Below, piece by piece: positions 56,679 to 64,000 of a DNA stretch of 64,000 nucleotides. The DNA is from Notamacropus eugenii (taxonomy: Eukaryota; Chordata; Mammalia; Diprotodontia; Macropodidae). Location of the stretch: assembly GCF_028372415.1 (NCBI RefSeq), contig NC_092879.1, positions 92,473,741 to 92,537,740 on the forward strand, written 5' to 3'. Each line of letters starts with the position of its first letter. Within the stretch, counting starts at the first letter, position 1. Both the position numbers and the translations under genes were made by a program. The notes under the pieces were generated by a model. That model had not been told where the DNA came from and did no database searches. It saw only the letters and a list, made by a program, of their open reading frames with translations.

Positions 56679-59347
56679 TTCCTTCCTTCCTTCTTTCCTT
56701 CCTTCCTTCCTTCCTTCCTTCCTTCCTTCCTTCCTTCCTTCCTTCCTTCCTTCCTTCCTTCTTTCTTTCTCTTTCCTTCCTTCCTTCCTTTCTCTTGCCT
56801 TTTTTCACAACACAGCTGATGTAGAAATGTTTGCCATGTATAACTGGTATCATAAACACATGACATCTCAATGGGTTGGGAGGAAGAGAAAATTTGGAAC
56901 TGAAAATTTCAAAACTCTTCCAGAATAAAATGTCTTATTTTACCACCTCCCTCCTACTTTTCCAGTCCTCCAACCCCTTACTTCTCATCACATACCATAA
57001 GAGCTAGTGCCATGGGATGACTTGGCAAATTTCCTCAAAGGAGACACTCCATCTCTTAATACCATGGTATCTTTGTGTACAATATTCCCAAGGCCTAGGA
57101 CATCCTGCCCCCTCCCCTCTGCTCCCGCCTGCTGCTAGAACCTTGCCCTCTGAGATTACATCTGCTCTATTTTATATATATCATATGCAGCTGGTTACTT
57201 GCTTGTTGTCTCTCCATCAGAATATTAGCTCCTGGAGGGTAGGACATTGTTTTTTATCTTTTTCTATATCCCTTGCACTTAGCACAGTGCCTAGCACGTA
57301 GTGTATTCGTCCTTCGTTGCCGAAGAAGACCATGCCATCAGAGAAATGATGACATGACTTGCACTTGACTTTGTTTTGAGTGAGGGAGGGCTGTGCAGGT
57401 CACCAGCCTCACTTTTCCTCCAGAGCCATCTGAATCCAGTGACCAGATATTCATCAGGATGACTGGAGATGACCCAGGATGAGGCAGTTGGGGATAAGTG
57501 ACTTGCCCAAGGTCACACAGCTAGTGAGTGTCAAGCATCTGAGGTGAGATTTGAACTCAGGTCCTCCTGACTCCTGCACTGGTGCTCTATTCACTGCACC
57601 ACCTAGCTGCCCCCTCTAGCACACAGTAAGCGCTTAATAAATACTGAATGAATTAGGCATAGACCCATACCTGACACTGTACACAAGAATAAAGTCCAAA
57701 TGGGTACATGATTTAGGTATAAAGATTGATACCATGAATAAACTGGAGAAGCAAGGAATAGTGTATTTATCAGATCTACGGAGAAGGGAAGAATTTTTTA
57801 CTAAAGGAGAGATAGAAAGCATTATGAAATGCAAAATGGATAACTTTGATTACATTAAACTGAGAAGTTTTTGCACAACCAAACCCAATGCAACCAAAAT
57901 CCGGAGGGATGTAGTAAATTGGGAAAGAATTTTTACAGCTAAGCTCGGGGATAAAGGCCTCATTTCTAGAATATATAGAGAACTGACTCAAATGTATAAT
58001 CATACAAGTCATTCCCCAATTGATAAATGGTCAAAGGATATGAACAGGCAATTTTTGGAAGAAGAAATTAAAGATATCTATAATCATATGAAAAAATGCT
58101 CTAAATCACTATTGATTAGAGAGATGCAAATCAAAACAACTCTGAGGTACCACATCACACCTATAAGATTGGCAAACATGACAGAACAAGAAAATGATAA
58201 ATGCTGGAGAGGATGTGGGAGAGTTGGAACACTAATTCATTGTTGGTGGAGCTGCGAGCGCATCCAACCATTCTGGAGAGCAATTTGGAACTATGCCCAA
58301 AGGGCTACAAAAATGTGCATACCCTTTGACCCAGCAATATCGCTACTAGGACTGTATCCCCAAGAGATCATAAAAATGGGAAAGGGTCCCACACGCACAA
58401 AAATATTTATAGCAGCACTCTATGTAGTTGCCAAAAACTGGAAGTCAAGGGGATGTCCATCAATTGGGGAATGGCTGAATAAATTATGGTATATGAATGT
58501 AATGGAGTACTATTGTGCCATAAGAAATGATGAACAAGAAGACTTCAGAGAGGCCTGGAAGGACTTATATGACCTGATGCTGAGTGAAAGGAGCAGAACC
58601 AGGAGAACTTTGTGCACAGCAACGACCACAGTGTGCGAGAGTTTTTTCTGGTAGACTTGGAACTTCGTAATAGCGCAAGAATTTCTTAAAAAAAAAAATC
58701 CCAATGGTGGTTCTCAAGGCAAAATGCCTTCCACACTCAGAGAAAGAAATATGGAAGTCACTCACAAAATGTAGCAGATCATGTTTGTGTATGTGTACCT
58801 GTTTGTGTATCATGTTCTGATTTGTTATACGACTTCTTTCATTTATCTTAGTCTGACTACATAGCATGACTATAGTGAAAATACACTCAATAGGAAAGTA
58901 TATGTAGAATCTATACAGAATTGTATGCAGTCGTGGGGAGGGAGGGGGGGAGTGGGGGGTAGGTGGGGGGGATAAAATCGCAATTGTATGGCAGTGATTG
59001 TTAAACATTAAAAAAGAAAAAATAAAAAAAATAAAAAAATAAAAAGAAATAAATAAATGCTGAATGAGTGACAGTAGAGGCCCAGCGGTGGCTGTCATCT
59101 GAAGATCAGATTAGCTAAGTACAGAGAAGTTCATCTGTGGCTGGAAGACTTTTTCAGGGTCACCTGGCCTTTTGGTGAGGTGTCTGCCTGAGAGCAGTGA
59201 GGCCTTGGCAGCTACAGCTCTTGGACCCTCCCCCAGGATCTTGTCATTTACCCCAAGGATTTCTCTGGTGTAGTAGTATTTGTCCGACTTCTCAAATGTC
59301 AGGAAAGCGTACACAAACAGGAAAACATTTAGACCCAGCCAAACAAC
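44268..59347 (-). CDS. NOX1: NADPH oxidase 1 (NOX1), coding exons 2-13
   Basis: NOX1 is a multi-pass membrane flavocytochrome that passes electrons from NADPH through FAD and two haems to oxygen, making superoxide; partners are p22phox, NOXO1 and NOXA1 (established). Twelve exons join in frame to 547 codons plus stop. With the usual 15-residue first exon the total would be about 562 aa (human 564). Visible: membrane segment '[16 protein letters not shown]'; histidine-rich third segment ([22 protein letters not shown]); '[15 protein letters not shown]' for the fifth; FAD motif [16 protein letters not shown] motifs [18 protein letters not shown] and [14 protein letters not shown]-terminus QFYFNKENF, as in human. 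Exon 1 (expected MGNWVVNHW-like) was searched for between 59348 and 64000 and not found, so it is beyond the window, diverged or missed. No frame damage was seen in exons 2-13. Confidence 0.96.
45185..45309 (-). CDS. NOX1: NOX1 exon 12
   Basis: 125 bases with donor GTAAGT. It encodes '[20 protein letters not shown]' and '[15 protein letters not shown]'. Confidence 0.97.
45904..46050 (-). CDS. NOX1: NOX1 exon 11
   Basis: 147 bases with donor GTGAGT. It encodes '[20 protein letters not shown]' and '[12 protein letters not shown]' of the NADPH-binding half. Confidence 0.97.
46325..46431 (-). pseudogene. Partial duplicate of NOX1 exon 9 in intron 10
   Basis: About 107 bases closely match 46970-47069: the last ~60 bases of exon 9, its donor (GTATGG, duplicate at 46358-46363) and about 40 bases of intron. 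The exon part covers 46364-46431. Small indels put the original reading out of frame, and no good acceptor precedes it, so it is unlikely to be a working exon. Confidence 0.88.
46633..46795 (-). CDS. NOX1: NOX1 exon 10
   Basis: 163 bases with donor GTAATC. It encodes '[20 protein letters not shown]' and the NADPH-site loop '[20 protein letters not shown]'. Confidence 0.97.
47009..47244 (-). CDS. NOX1: NOX1 exon 9
   Basis: 236 bases with donor GTATGG. It encodes '[20 protein letters not shown]' and the FAD motif [11 protein letters not shown]. Confidence 0.97.
47466..47558 (-). CDS. NOX1: NOX1 exon 8
   Basis: 93 bases with donor GTAAGG. It encodes '[20 protein letters not shown]' and '[11 protein letters not shown]', the sixth membrane segment and the start of the dehydrogenase domain. 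Confidence 0.97.
47559..50764. other. NOX1 intron 7 (3.2 kb)
   Basis: No exon seen. Old SINE/MIR-type relics lie at about 48330-48490, 48760-48930, 50385-50550 and 50565-50735. A MITE-like piece is at 50175-50330. Confidence 0.65.
50175..50330. mobile_element. MITE-like element of the 'gaacctgcagcct' family, copy 1
   Basis: Shares 'gaacctgcagcct', 'ccttttgactgagtc' and 'gaagtttggattcagtcaaa' with 55419-55587. The family's ends are inverted repeats, as expected for a non-autonomous hAT element. Confidence 0.6.
50765..50894 (-). CDS. NOX1: NOX1 exon 7
   Basis: 130 bases with donor GTAAGC. It encodes '[20 protein letters not shown]' and '[10 protein letters not shown]', the extracellular loop before the sixth segment. 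Confidence 0.95.
50984..51165 (-). CDS. NOX1: NOX1 exon 6
   Basis: 182 bases with donor GTAAGT. It encodes '[20 protein letters not shown]' and '[17 protein letters not shown]', the fourth and fifth membrane segments with haem-ligand histidines. Confidence 0.96.
51249..51397 (-). CDS. NOX1: NOX1 exon 5
   Basis: 149 bases with donor GTAAGT. It encodes '[20 protein letters not shown]' and '[13 protein letters not shown]'. Confidence 0.95.
52183..52267 (-). CDS. NOX1: NOX1 exon 4
   Basis: 85 bases with donor GTAACT. It encodes '[20 protein letters not shown]' and 'ICLHT', the third membrane segment. Confidence 0.96.
52437..52547 (-). CDS. NOX1: NOX1 exon 3
   Basis: 111 bases with donor GTGAGC. 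It encodes '[20 protein letters not shown]' and '[12 protein letters not shown]', the second membrane segment. Confidence 0.96.
53934..54475 (+). mobile_element. LTR-like fossil segment
   Basis: The 3' part looks like an LTR: 'gtatataag' near 54232 and AATAAA near 54401, followed by a U5-like stretch. The start is uncertain, and sequence at about 53000-53930 may belong to the same old element. Family and age are unknown. Confidence 0.35.
54670..54980 (-). mobile_element. L1 3'-UTR fragment
   Basis: Inverted relative of 56385-56930: both contain the 'cacaac/gttgtg' block, a 'gaggtgg/ccacctc' block and a 'gagaag/cttctc' block in mirrored order. The T-rich end at 54688 is its tail. Confidence 0.65.
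55153..55341. mobile_element. MITE-like element, copy 3
   Basis: Runs from 'ggtgtcaaactc' to 'gtttgacac' (inverted ends), with the core 'attaacattatctatgttc'. Same family as 40722-40855. Confidence 0.65.
55419..55587. mobile_element. MITE-like element of the 'gaacctgcagcct' family, copy 2
   Basis: Ends 'caagggtggggaacctg' and, in reverse complement, 'cagggataaggaacctg' form imperfect terminal inverted repeats. Second copy of the 50175-50330 family. Confidence 0.7.
55683..55920 (+). mobile_element. tRNA-headed SINE (family B)
   Basis: Same head and tail as 42275-42521: 'ctgggcctggagtc', 'gagttcaaatc' and a 'ccaagaaaaccccaaa' tail. Confidence 0.85.
56385..56930 (+). mobile_element. L1 3'-UTR fragment hosting a (TTTC)n tract
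   Basis: L1 3'-end words flank the microsatellite: 'gacagccacctccagag' before it and 'gaggaagagaaaatttgg' after it. Confidence 0.6.
56476..56798. repeat. (TTTC)n/(TTCC)n microsatellite
   Basis: About 320 bases, first TTTC then TTCC units. It gives long low-complexity frames on both strands that are not genes. Confidence 0.98.
57301..57616 (-). mobile_element. tRNA-headed SINE (family A)
   Basis: Reverse orientation of 31551-31855. Flanked by 'ctagcacgtagt' and 'ctagcacacagt', which fits a slightly diverged target-site duplication in the L2 tail. Confidence 0.87.
57652..59051 (+). mobile_element. 5'-truncated L1, last part of ORF2 plus 3' UTR
   Basis: About 1.4 kb. An uninterrupted frame of 306 codons (57734-58654) reads '[16 protein letters not shown]', '[16 protein letters not shown]', '[20 protein letters not shown]' and '[10 protein letters not shown]', the L1 ORF2 C-terminus. 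A 3' UTR with a G-run and an A-rich tail follows. The target-site duplication is 'aataaatactgaatga' (57636-57651) against 'aataaatgctgaatga' (59052-59067). The open frame suggests a fairly young copy; it cannot move because most of ORF2 and the 5' UTR are absent. Confidence 0.92.
59252..59347 (-). CDS. NOX1: NOX1 exon 2
   Basis: 96 bases (32 codons) with donor GTAAAT. It encodes '[20 protein letters not shown]' and '[12 protein letters not shown]', the first membrane segment. Confidence 0.97.
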
Positions 59348-59744
59348 CTGGAGAAGGGAGAAAAAAATCAAAGTAACAAGGCATGCAGAGGCTGAAATGG
59401 GAATCTAACAAGAAGAAACACCCTGTGCATTCCAGGCGCTTTACATGTGCCTGCCTTCATTTCCAAAGCGTGAAAGTGGACAAGCATCTCATTTTCTCAG
59501 GTCATCAGGAGGAGGCTTAGAGTCAGGCAGACTTGGGTTTGAATCCTGCCTCGGACACCCTTTCTATCTACACAACCTTGGACAAGTCTCCTAACATCCC
59601 AGTTTTAGTTTCCTCATCTACAAAATGCGGATAATAATGCTTGGAACGTGTGAGACTCAGAAAGCAAAATGAGGAATTTAAAAATAAAAAAGTCACAATT
59701 TTTAAAAAGGGGCTTTAAGTAATCTTTAAAAAATGAGCAGCTTA

Positions 59745-60548
59745 ATGGAATCAGGACCTAGAACATGTATAGAAAGGCATGTAAGCCACTTAAGACTTGC
59801 CTCTAAAGATGTTCCTTAGCCAAAGTGAAACTCTAATCATTTTTGAAACCTGGTTATTGGAACTTGCCATTTTTAGATGCTATGGGACTATTAAGTGACT
59901 GTTCTTCTGAGTCTAACTCCAGGTATGGGAAGCAAGAAAGGCAGTCTGAGCCTCCAATCAGGATGCCAGTAAGCTGATGAGATGCTGGTATGAACTACAA
60001 AAGGTGATCTCAAGGGAAGGGTGGGAGAGTGGCTGTTTAGCCTGGGCTGAGGTAAGATGCTCCTGACTCAATTTCCCCACTGACACCTGGCAGACTTTAA
60101 GCCTGACTGAATGCAAGTGGACAATCTAATCCTGCCTGGAATTGAAACGAAGTTGGGGAGATATTGTTTCCCTGCAATGTCCCTACTCTTGGTGGCAATT
60201 TCCTATAGTCAAAAGGTTTGTAAACTTAATACTAGATCTATTAAATTATAGATTGTTGGAAGGGGAACATCCATAGTTGTCTAAAATTAAGCTATTAGGT
60301 ACAGGACTCTAGACCAACAACAATAAGTCAGGGTCCTTTAATTCTTAGTAACACTGTGGAGACAATTAGGCCAAGAGCTTGTGAAGTCAGCAACATAAAT
60401 ATTATCTGTGTCTCAGTTGGTTAATGTTTAAAAAAAAATTCTTGTGTAGTCCATGTTGTAAATGCTTTAAAAAGATGTATCACCTGACCAAAAGTTGGAA
60501 TTGTTTTATCTGTTATAAACTGTGCTAAAAATGAAAAATTTAAATTAA
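59745..60548 (+). mobile_element. Unidentified 804-bp retroposed insertion
   Basis: Bounded by perfect 17-bp repeats 'aaaaaatgagcagctta' at 59728-59744 and 60549-60565, with an A-rich 3' end. This is the mark of L1-driven retroposition. The inside matches no repeat I know and has no long frame. It may be a copied transcript end or an unnamed element. Confidence 0.75.
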
Positions 60549-60894
60549 AAAAAATGAGCAGCTTAGGATAACACATTAACTCTTTCTGATATCTGTGATA
60601 AAGAATTGGATTTCTACAGAAACAAAGAATTCATTCACCACCAGAACACTAAAGGATTGCTGATAGATCTGCCCTCCACGTTGTGATGCACATTCTGCTT
60701 GGTTGTGTGTGTACGTGCACATGTGCGCACTCGCGTCCAAGTGTGTACCTTTTTTTTTAAAACAAGCCTGTTATTGCCCTGGACTTCGTACTGTGGGATT
60801 TATTTTCTTCAGCTATCATTAACTCCTGGGACTTCCTGATGCACTCCTGCCTGCACTGAGCATTGGCAAAGGGAGTTATGCGTTACCGGCACCC

Positions 60895-61216
60895 GTACAG
60901 GGTGTGTTCTTCCTTCGTTGTCCAAAGAAGACCGTGACATCAGAGAAATGATGACATGACTTGCACTTGACTTTGTTTTTGAGTGAGAGAGGGCTGTACA
61001 GGTCACCCGCCTCACTTCTCCAGAGCCATATGAATCCAGTGACCAGATATTCATCTCCAGGATGACTGGAGATGACCCAGGATGAGGCCATTGGGGTTAA
61101 GTGACTTGCCCAAGGTCACGCAGCTAGTGAGTGTCAAGCGTCTGAGATGAGATTTGAACTCAGGTCCTCCTGACTCCTGAACTGGTGCTCTATCCACTGC
61201 ACCACCTAGCTGCCCC
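60895..61216 (-). mobile_element. tRNA-headed SINE (family A)
   Basis: Nearly the same as 57301-57616. Flanked by 'taccggcaccc' at 60884-60894 and 61217-61227, a perfect 11-bp target-site duplication. Confidence 0.92.
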
Positions 61217-62189
61217 TACCGGCACCCCTAGGAACCACCAGCCTCCAGCTTGCCTGTGTAGTTGTGGGTCTGCAATGCACTAGGCCTTGCCTTGTCCTCC
61301 AGCTCTTCCCTGGGTCTGGGGCAATTCCAAGACTACTAACTCAGATCTCTGGGCATCATGAGAATAACCCAGAGGAGCTAAACCTAGCAATATCTAAGAG
61401 TTTGTCCAGAACACCCAGGCAGCTGGCAGGCAGAACACTCATGAAGACCTGAGTTCAAATGAGGAATCAGGCACTTACTAACAGCCTTGTAACCTTTAGC
61501 AAGTCATTTCATCTCTGTCTGTCTCAGTTTCCTCATCTGTAAAATGGGAGTGATAACACTGTTTACCTTGCAGGGTGGTTATGAGGATCAAATTTGCTAA
61601 TATTTGGAAAGGGCTGAGCACAGTACCGGGCACATTTTAAAGTACCTGTTTCCTTCCTCTTTCCAGACCTAACCATTACCGTCCAAAAGATTCACACCGC
61701 ATTCCCCAGGGCCAAGTCAAATATGTACTGACCTCTAGAAGTACGAACAAAAACCACCCCAGTCAACCTCTCCTATGCCAAGAGTTGAGGGCCATCCTCA
61801 CTGGCCTCCCAGGGCTCTAATTCCTCCTCAGTCCCCCAAGGGCTAACAACCAAACAGGGAGCGGAGATGGAGGGCTACTAATAGTGGGCACTCCCCTCCC
61901 CCCCACCAAAAGAGCATCAGGGAGACCTTTAAAAACACATAGATAAATCATAGTTAGTCATCGCAATGATAAATGGTTTTAGTTTTTCCAGGTTATTTGT
62001 CTTTACAATGATGTAATTATGTATATTGCTCTCCCTGCTGCCCACCTCCTGACAGAGAGGTGAAGGACTGAGGCTACAGAATGAGCGACACATTTGGAGG
62101 GACTTGTTTTACCCAACTGCAGATTTGTTACACAATTGAAGTTTTTCTTTCTCTTTTCTTTCAGTGAGGACACTGGAGGGAGAGACAAT

Positions 62190-62450
62190 AAATTTTTATG
62201 AATCGAAAAAATAAAAACTCCACCTTAAAAATATACACAAAAGAGAGCAGAAGGGAGTTCAGAAAGACACAAACAGGACAACTTTGAAAGTATTGTCTTA
62301 AATTCCCCATCTACTTAAATAAAACACCAAGCTGGATGTACTAGAGATTCCTGTTTTCACAGACACTGTTTTTTTTCTGTCTTTCTTTGCATACGAGAAT
62401 GTTTGTGTTTGGGGATGTTTGTCAATGTCCTGACAATAAAAAAGATTGCT
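62190..62450 (+). repeat. Second copy of the 8565-8800 dispersed repeat
   Basis: Carries 'aatatacacaaaag', 'caactttgaaag', 'tgtactagagattc' and a final 'caataaaaaag', parallel to the first copy. Confidence 0.5.
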
Positions 62451-62472
62451 TTATTATTATCAGTATTATTAT

Positions 62473-62708
62473 GGGGCATCTGGGTGGCTCAGTGGATAGA
62501 GTTCCAGGCCTGCAGTCAGGAAGAGCTGAGTCTAAATCTGGCCTCAGACCCTTGCTAGCTGTGTGACCCTGGGCAAATCACTTCATCCTGTCTGCCTCAG
62601 ATTCCTCCCCTGTAAAATGAGCTGGAGAAGGAAGTGGTAAACCACTCTAGTATCTTTGCCCAGAAAACCCCCAATGGGAGAGTCAGACATGACTGAAATG
62701 AACAATAC
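62473..62708 (+). mobile_element. tRNA-headed SINE (family B)
   Basis: Head 'gggtggctcagtggatagag' with A-box, tail 'gaaaacccccaatggg'. It sits in an ATT-rich target. Confidence 0.88.
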
Positions 62709-64000
62709 ATTATTATTATTACCCAAAGGGAAGGCAGCGCTCCCCCAGCCTCAGCCATAAGATGATGGGCCAGGATCTAATGTTTGATCTTTCAAGGCTG
62801 GCTGGGTATGGCCCAGTTTTCCAGCCCTACCCCAGATTCTCACCCGGGACTAGGAGACAAGGGTCACGGACAGCAATGGAAACTACATGAGGGTGATCCA
62901 ATCCCAGCCCTACCTTCTGCTTGGTCATTTTTTTCATTTTTACTTTTATTATGACAGCTGGGTTAGTAGCTGGATACTGGATGGAGAGCTAGCCTGAGAA
63001 GGATCCAAGAAGCCCTGGGTTTGAGGCTTGATGGTAATATCTTGGCTGCATGTCTGTGGACAAAGAAACCTCTTAGCCTCTTGGCGTTCCAAGCAATTCT
63101 CCCAAGACTTTAAGTTGTACAGAGAAGGCATAGACCTGTTTTGGGAGAGAGAGTTTCCTCATCTGGGAGGTCCCTTGCCAATAAAATCATAGGTGTTCAA
63201 TTTCTCTCCCCATCTTTTTTATTACTAGGAACTTGCCACACACCAACAATGTATGCCAACCACCAAAGAAAGGTAGACTTTGTAGAGGTCCCTGAGTAAA
63301 ACACCCATGTGCTCCAGGACTCTGTCTCTAGTCAAGAAGGAAGAAAGGGAGGGAGGGAGACTAAAGAGTCACCTTTGACCTTTACAGAGGTAGAAGGGAT
63401 GAGACTGCCAAGGGAGTTCAATTTTTGCCTAAAGAGTAGTGCGACTCCACATTGCCAGAGGTATTGGATTGATGTGAGTAAAAAGGACCCAGCTGAAGAG
63501 CAGGAGGGTGAGAGGATGGCAGAGCTGGACTGGCTCTCAGTCTACCCACCTCATTTTACAGATGGCAACAGTGTGGGGATAAACAGGGGTAACAGAAAGG
63601 GGAAGTGATTGTCCAAGGTCACAGAGTCAGCCAGTGTGGGAACTGGGACAGGTCTCCCGGATGTTTCTTTAGCTTTAAAAATGAAATACGTTTTTATTGC
63701 TGCCTTTTGTTTTCACATGATCGGCATTTCGGGAAATCTCTCCCCTTCCTCATCTCCCACCTTGAGAATCAAACCCTCTCTTTTTTAACAAACAAAAAAA
63801 CCTGGTGAAGTGAGAACACAGAGAGCTCATCTGACCATGTGCGTGCCAAACTGTGCTCTACCAGCGCCCTTGGCTAAGGCCGGCAGGAAGAAGGCGTATT
63901 TCATCGTCCAGTCTCCCACACCATTACCGGCTTTTCAATTGCTTAGAGTCTGGCTTGTTCACAGTGAGGTCCTTCCCTGAAGTTGTGATGGGCTGCCTTT

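Larger units (their letters stand above)
55920..57652 (+). mobile_element. L2-type LINE relic, split by later insertions
   Basis: Pieces at about 55920-56360, 56935-57300 and 57617-57651 read as one diverged L2-type 3' portion ending in 'cttaataaatactgaatg'. It is broken by an L1 fragment, a SINE and then an L1. Confidence 0.6.
59348..64000. other. NOX1 intron 1 and/or upstream sequence
   Basis: No exon was recognised. SINE/MIR-type relics lie at about 59515-59660 and 61430-61640. Other named repeats are listed separately. 62720-64000 holds no clear repeat apart from short purine runs. Confidence 0.6.

Noticed and set aside
56350-56871. Frames of 120-173 codons rich in Lys/Glu/Arg or Phe/Leu/Ser
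   Set aside because: Low-complexity translation of the (TTTC)n/(TTCC)n tract.
57734-58654. A 306-codon open frame as a host gene
   Set aside because: It reads clearly as the C-terminal part of L1 ORF2, with a 3' UTR, A-rich tail and target-site duplication.
63924-64000. Minus-strand frame ending GKDLTVNKPDSKQLKSR then stop, as a possible tail of XKRX, the next gene after NOX1 in human
   Set aside because: Only 25 codons are visible, they do not match the XKRX C-terminus I remember, and NOX1 exon 1 has not yet been passed, so the position would be odd. Sequence beyond 64000 would decide.
1-64000. CRISPR arrays, bacterial operons, tRNA or rRNA genes
   Set aside because: The sequence is vertebrate. 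Direct repeats are satellites or transposons, and tRNA-like boxes occur only as SINE heads.

Overview
The window looks like a marsupial genomic segment, probably from the X chromosome. This rests on three signs: three vertebrate multi-exon genes with clean GT-AG introns; dense marsupial-style repeats (L1 and half-L1 LINEs, tRNA-headed SINEs, CORE-SINE/MIR and L2 relics, hAT-like MITEs); and CSTF2 next to NOX1, as on human Xq22. I cannot tell from the sequence whether the species is American or Australian. The X assignment is inferred from synteny only.

Layout: 1-3554 is intergenic, with old SINE relics. 3555-11147 (minus strand) is an intact eight-exon gene for TYW2/TRMT12, which acts in wybutosine synthesis on tRNA-Phe. 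11148-11907 is a GC-box-rich bidirectional promoter inside a CpG island. 11908-34173 (plus strand) is CSTF2, the 64-kDa cleavage stimulation factor subunit, with thirteen constitutive coding exons and one 60-bp cassette exon. 34174-44267 is the tail-to-tail intergenic interval, full of L2, SINE and LTR relics. 44268-59347 (minus strand) is NOX1, superoxide-generating NADPH oxidase 1, with coding exons 2-13. The short first coding exon was not found. 59348-64000 is NOX1 intron 1 and/or upstream sequence.

I checked the exon joins by arithmetic. TYW2 gives 1419 coding bases (472 aa). CSTF2 gives 1656 (551 aa), or 571 aa with the cassette exon. NOX1 exons 2-13 give 1644 bases (547 aa), consistent with about 562 aa once the usual 15-residue first exon is added. 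All three frames stay open across every junction.

The three genes do not share a pathway. TYW2 and CSTF2 are linked by a head-to-head promoter; CSTF2 and NOX1 converge. The most notable point is the intron-bearing TYW2 beside CSTF2. The human gene, TRMT12, is intronless and autosomal, so this locus looks like the ancestral parent that a retrocopy replaced in placental mammals. Other points of interest: a nearly full-length half-L1 with a 15-bp target-site duplication, a partial duplication of a NOX1 exon inside a NOX1 intron, a 13-unit minisatellite just before the last CSTF2 exon, a (CT)n microsatellite serving as the polypyrimidine tract of the last TYW2 exon, and an unidentified 804-bp retroposed insertion with a perfect 17-bp target-site duplication.
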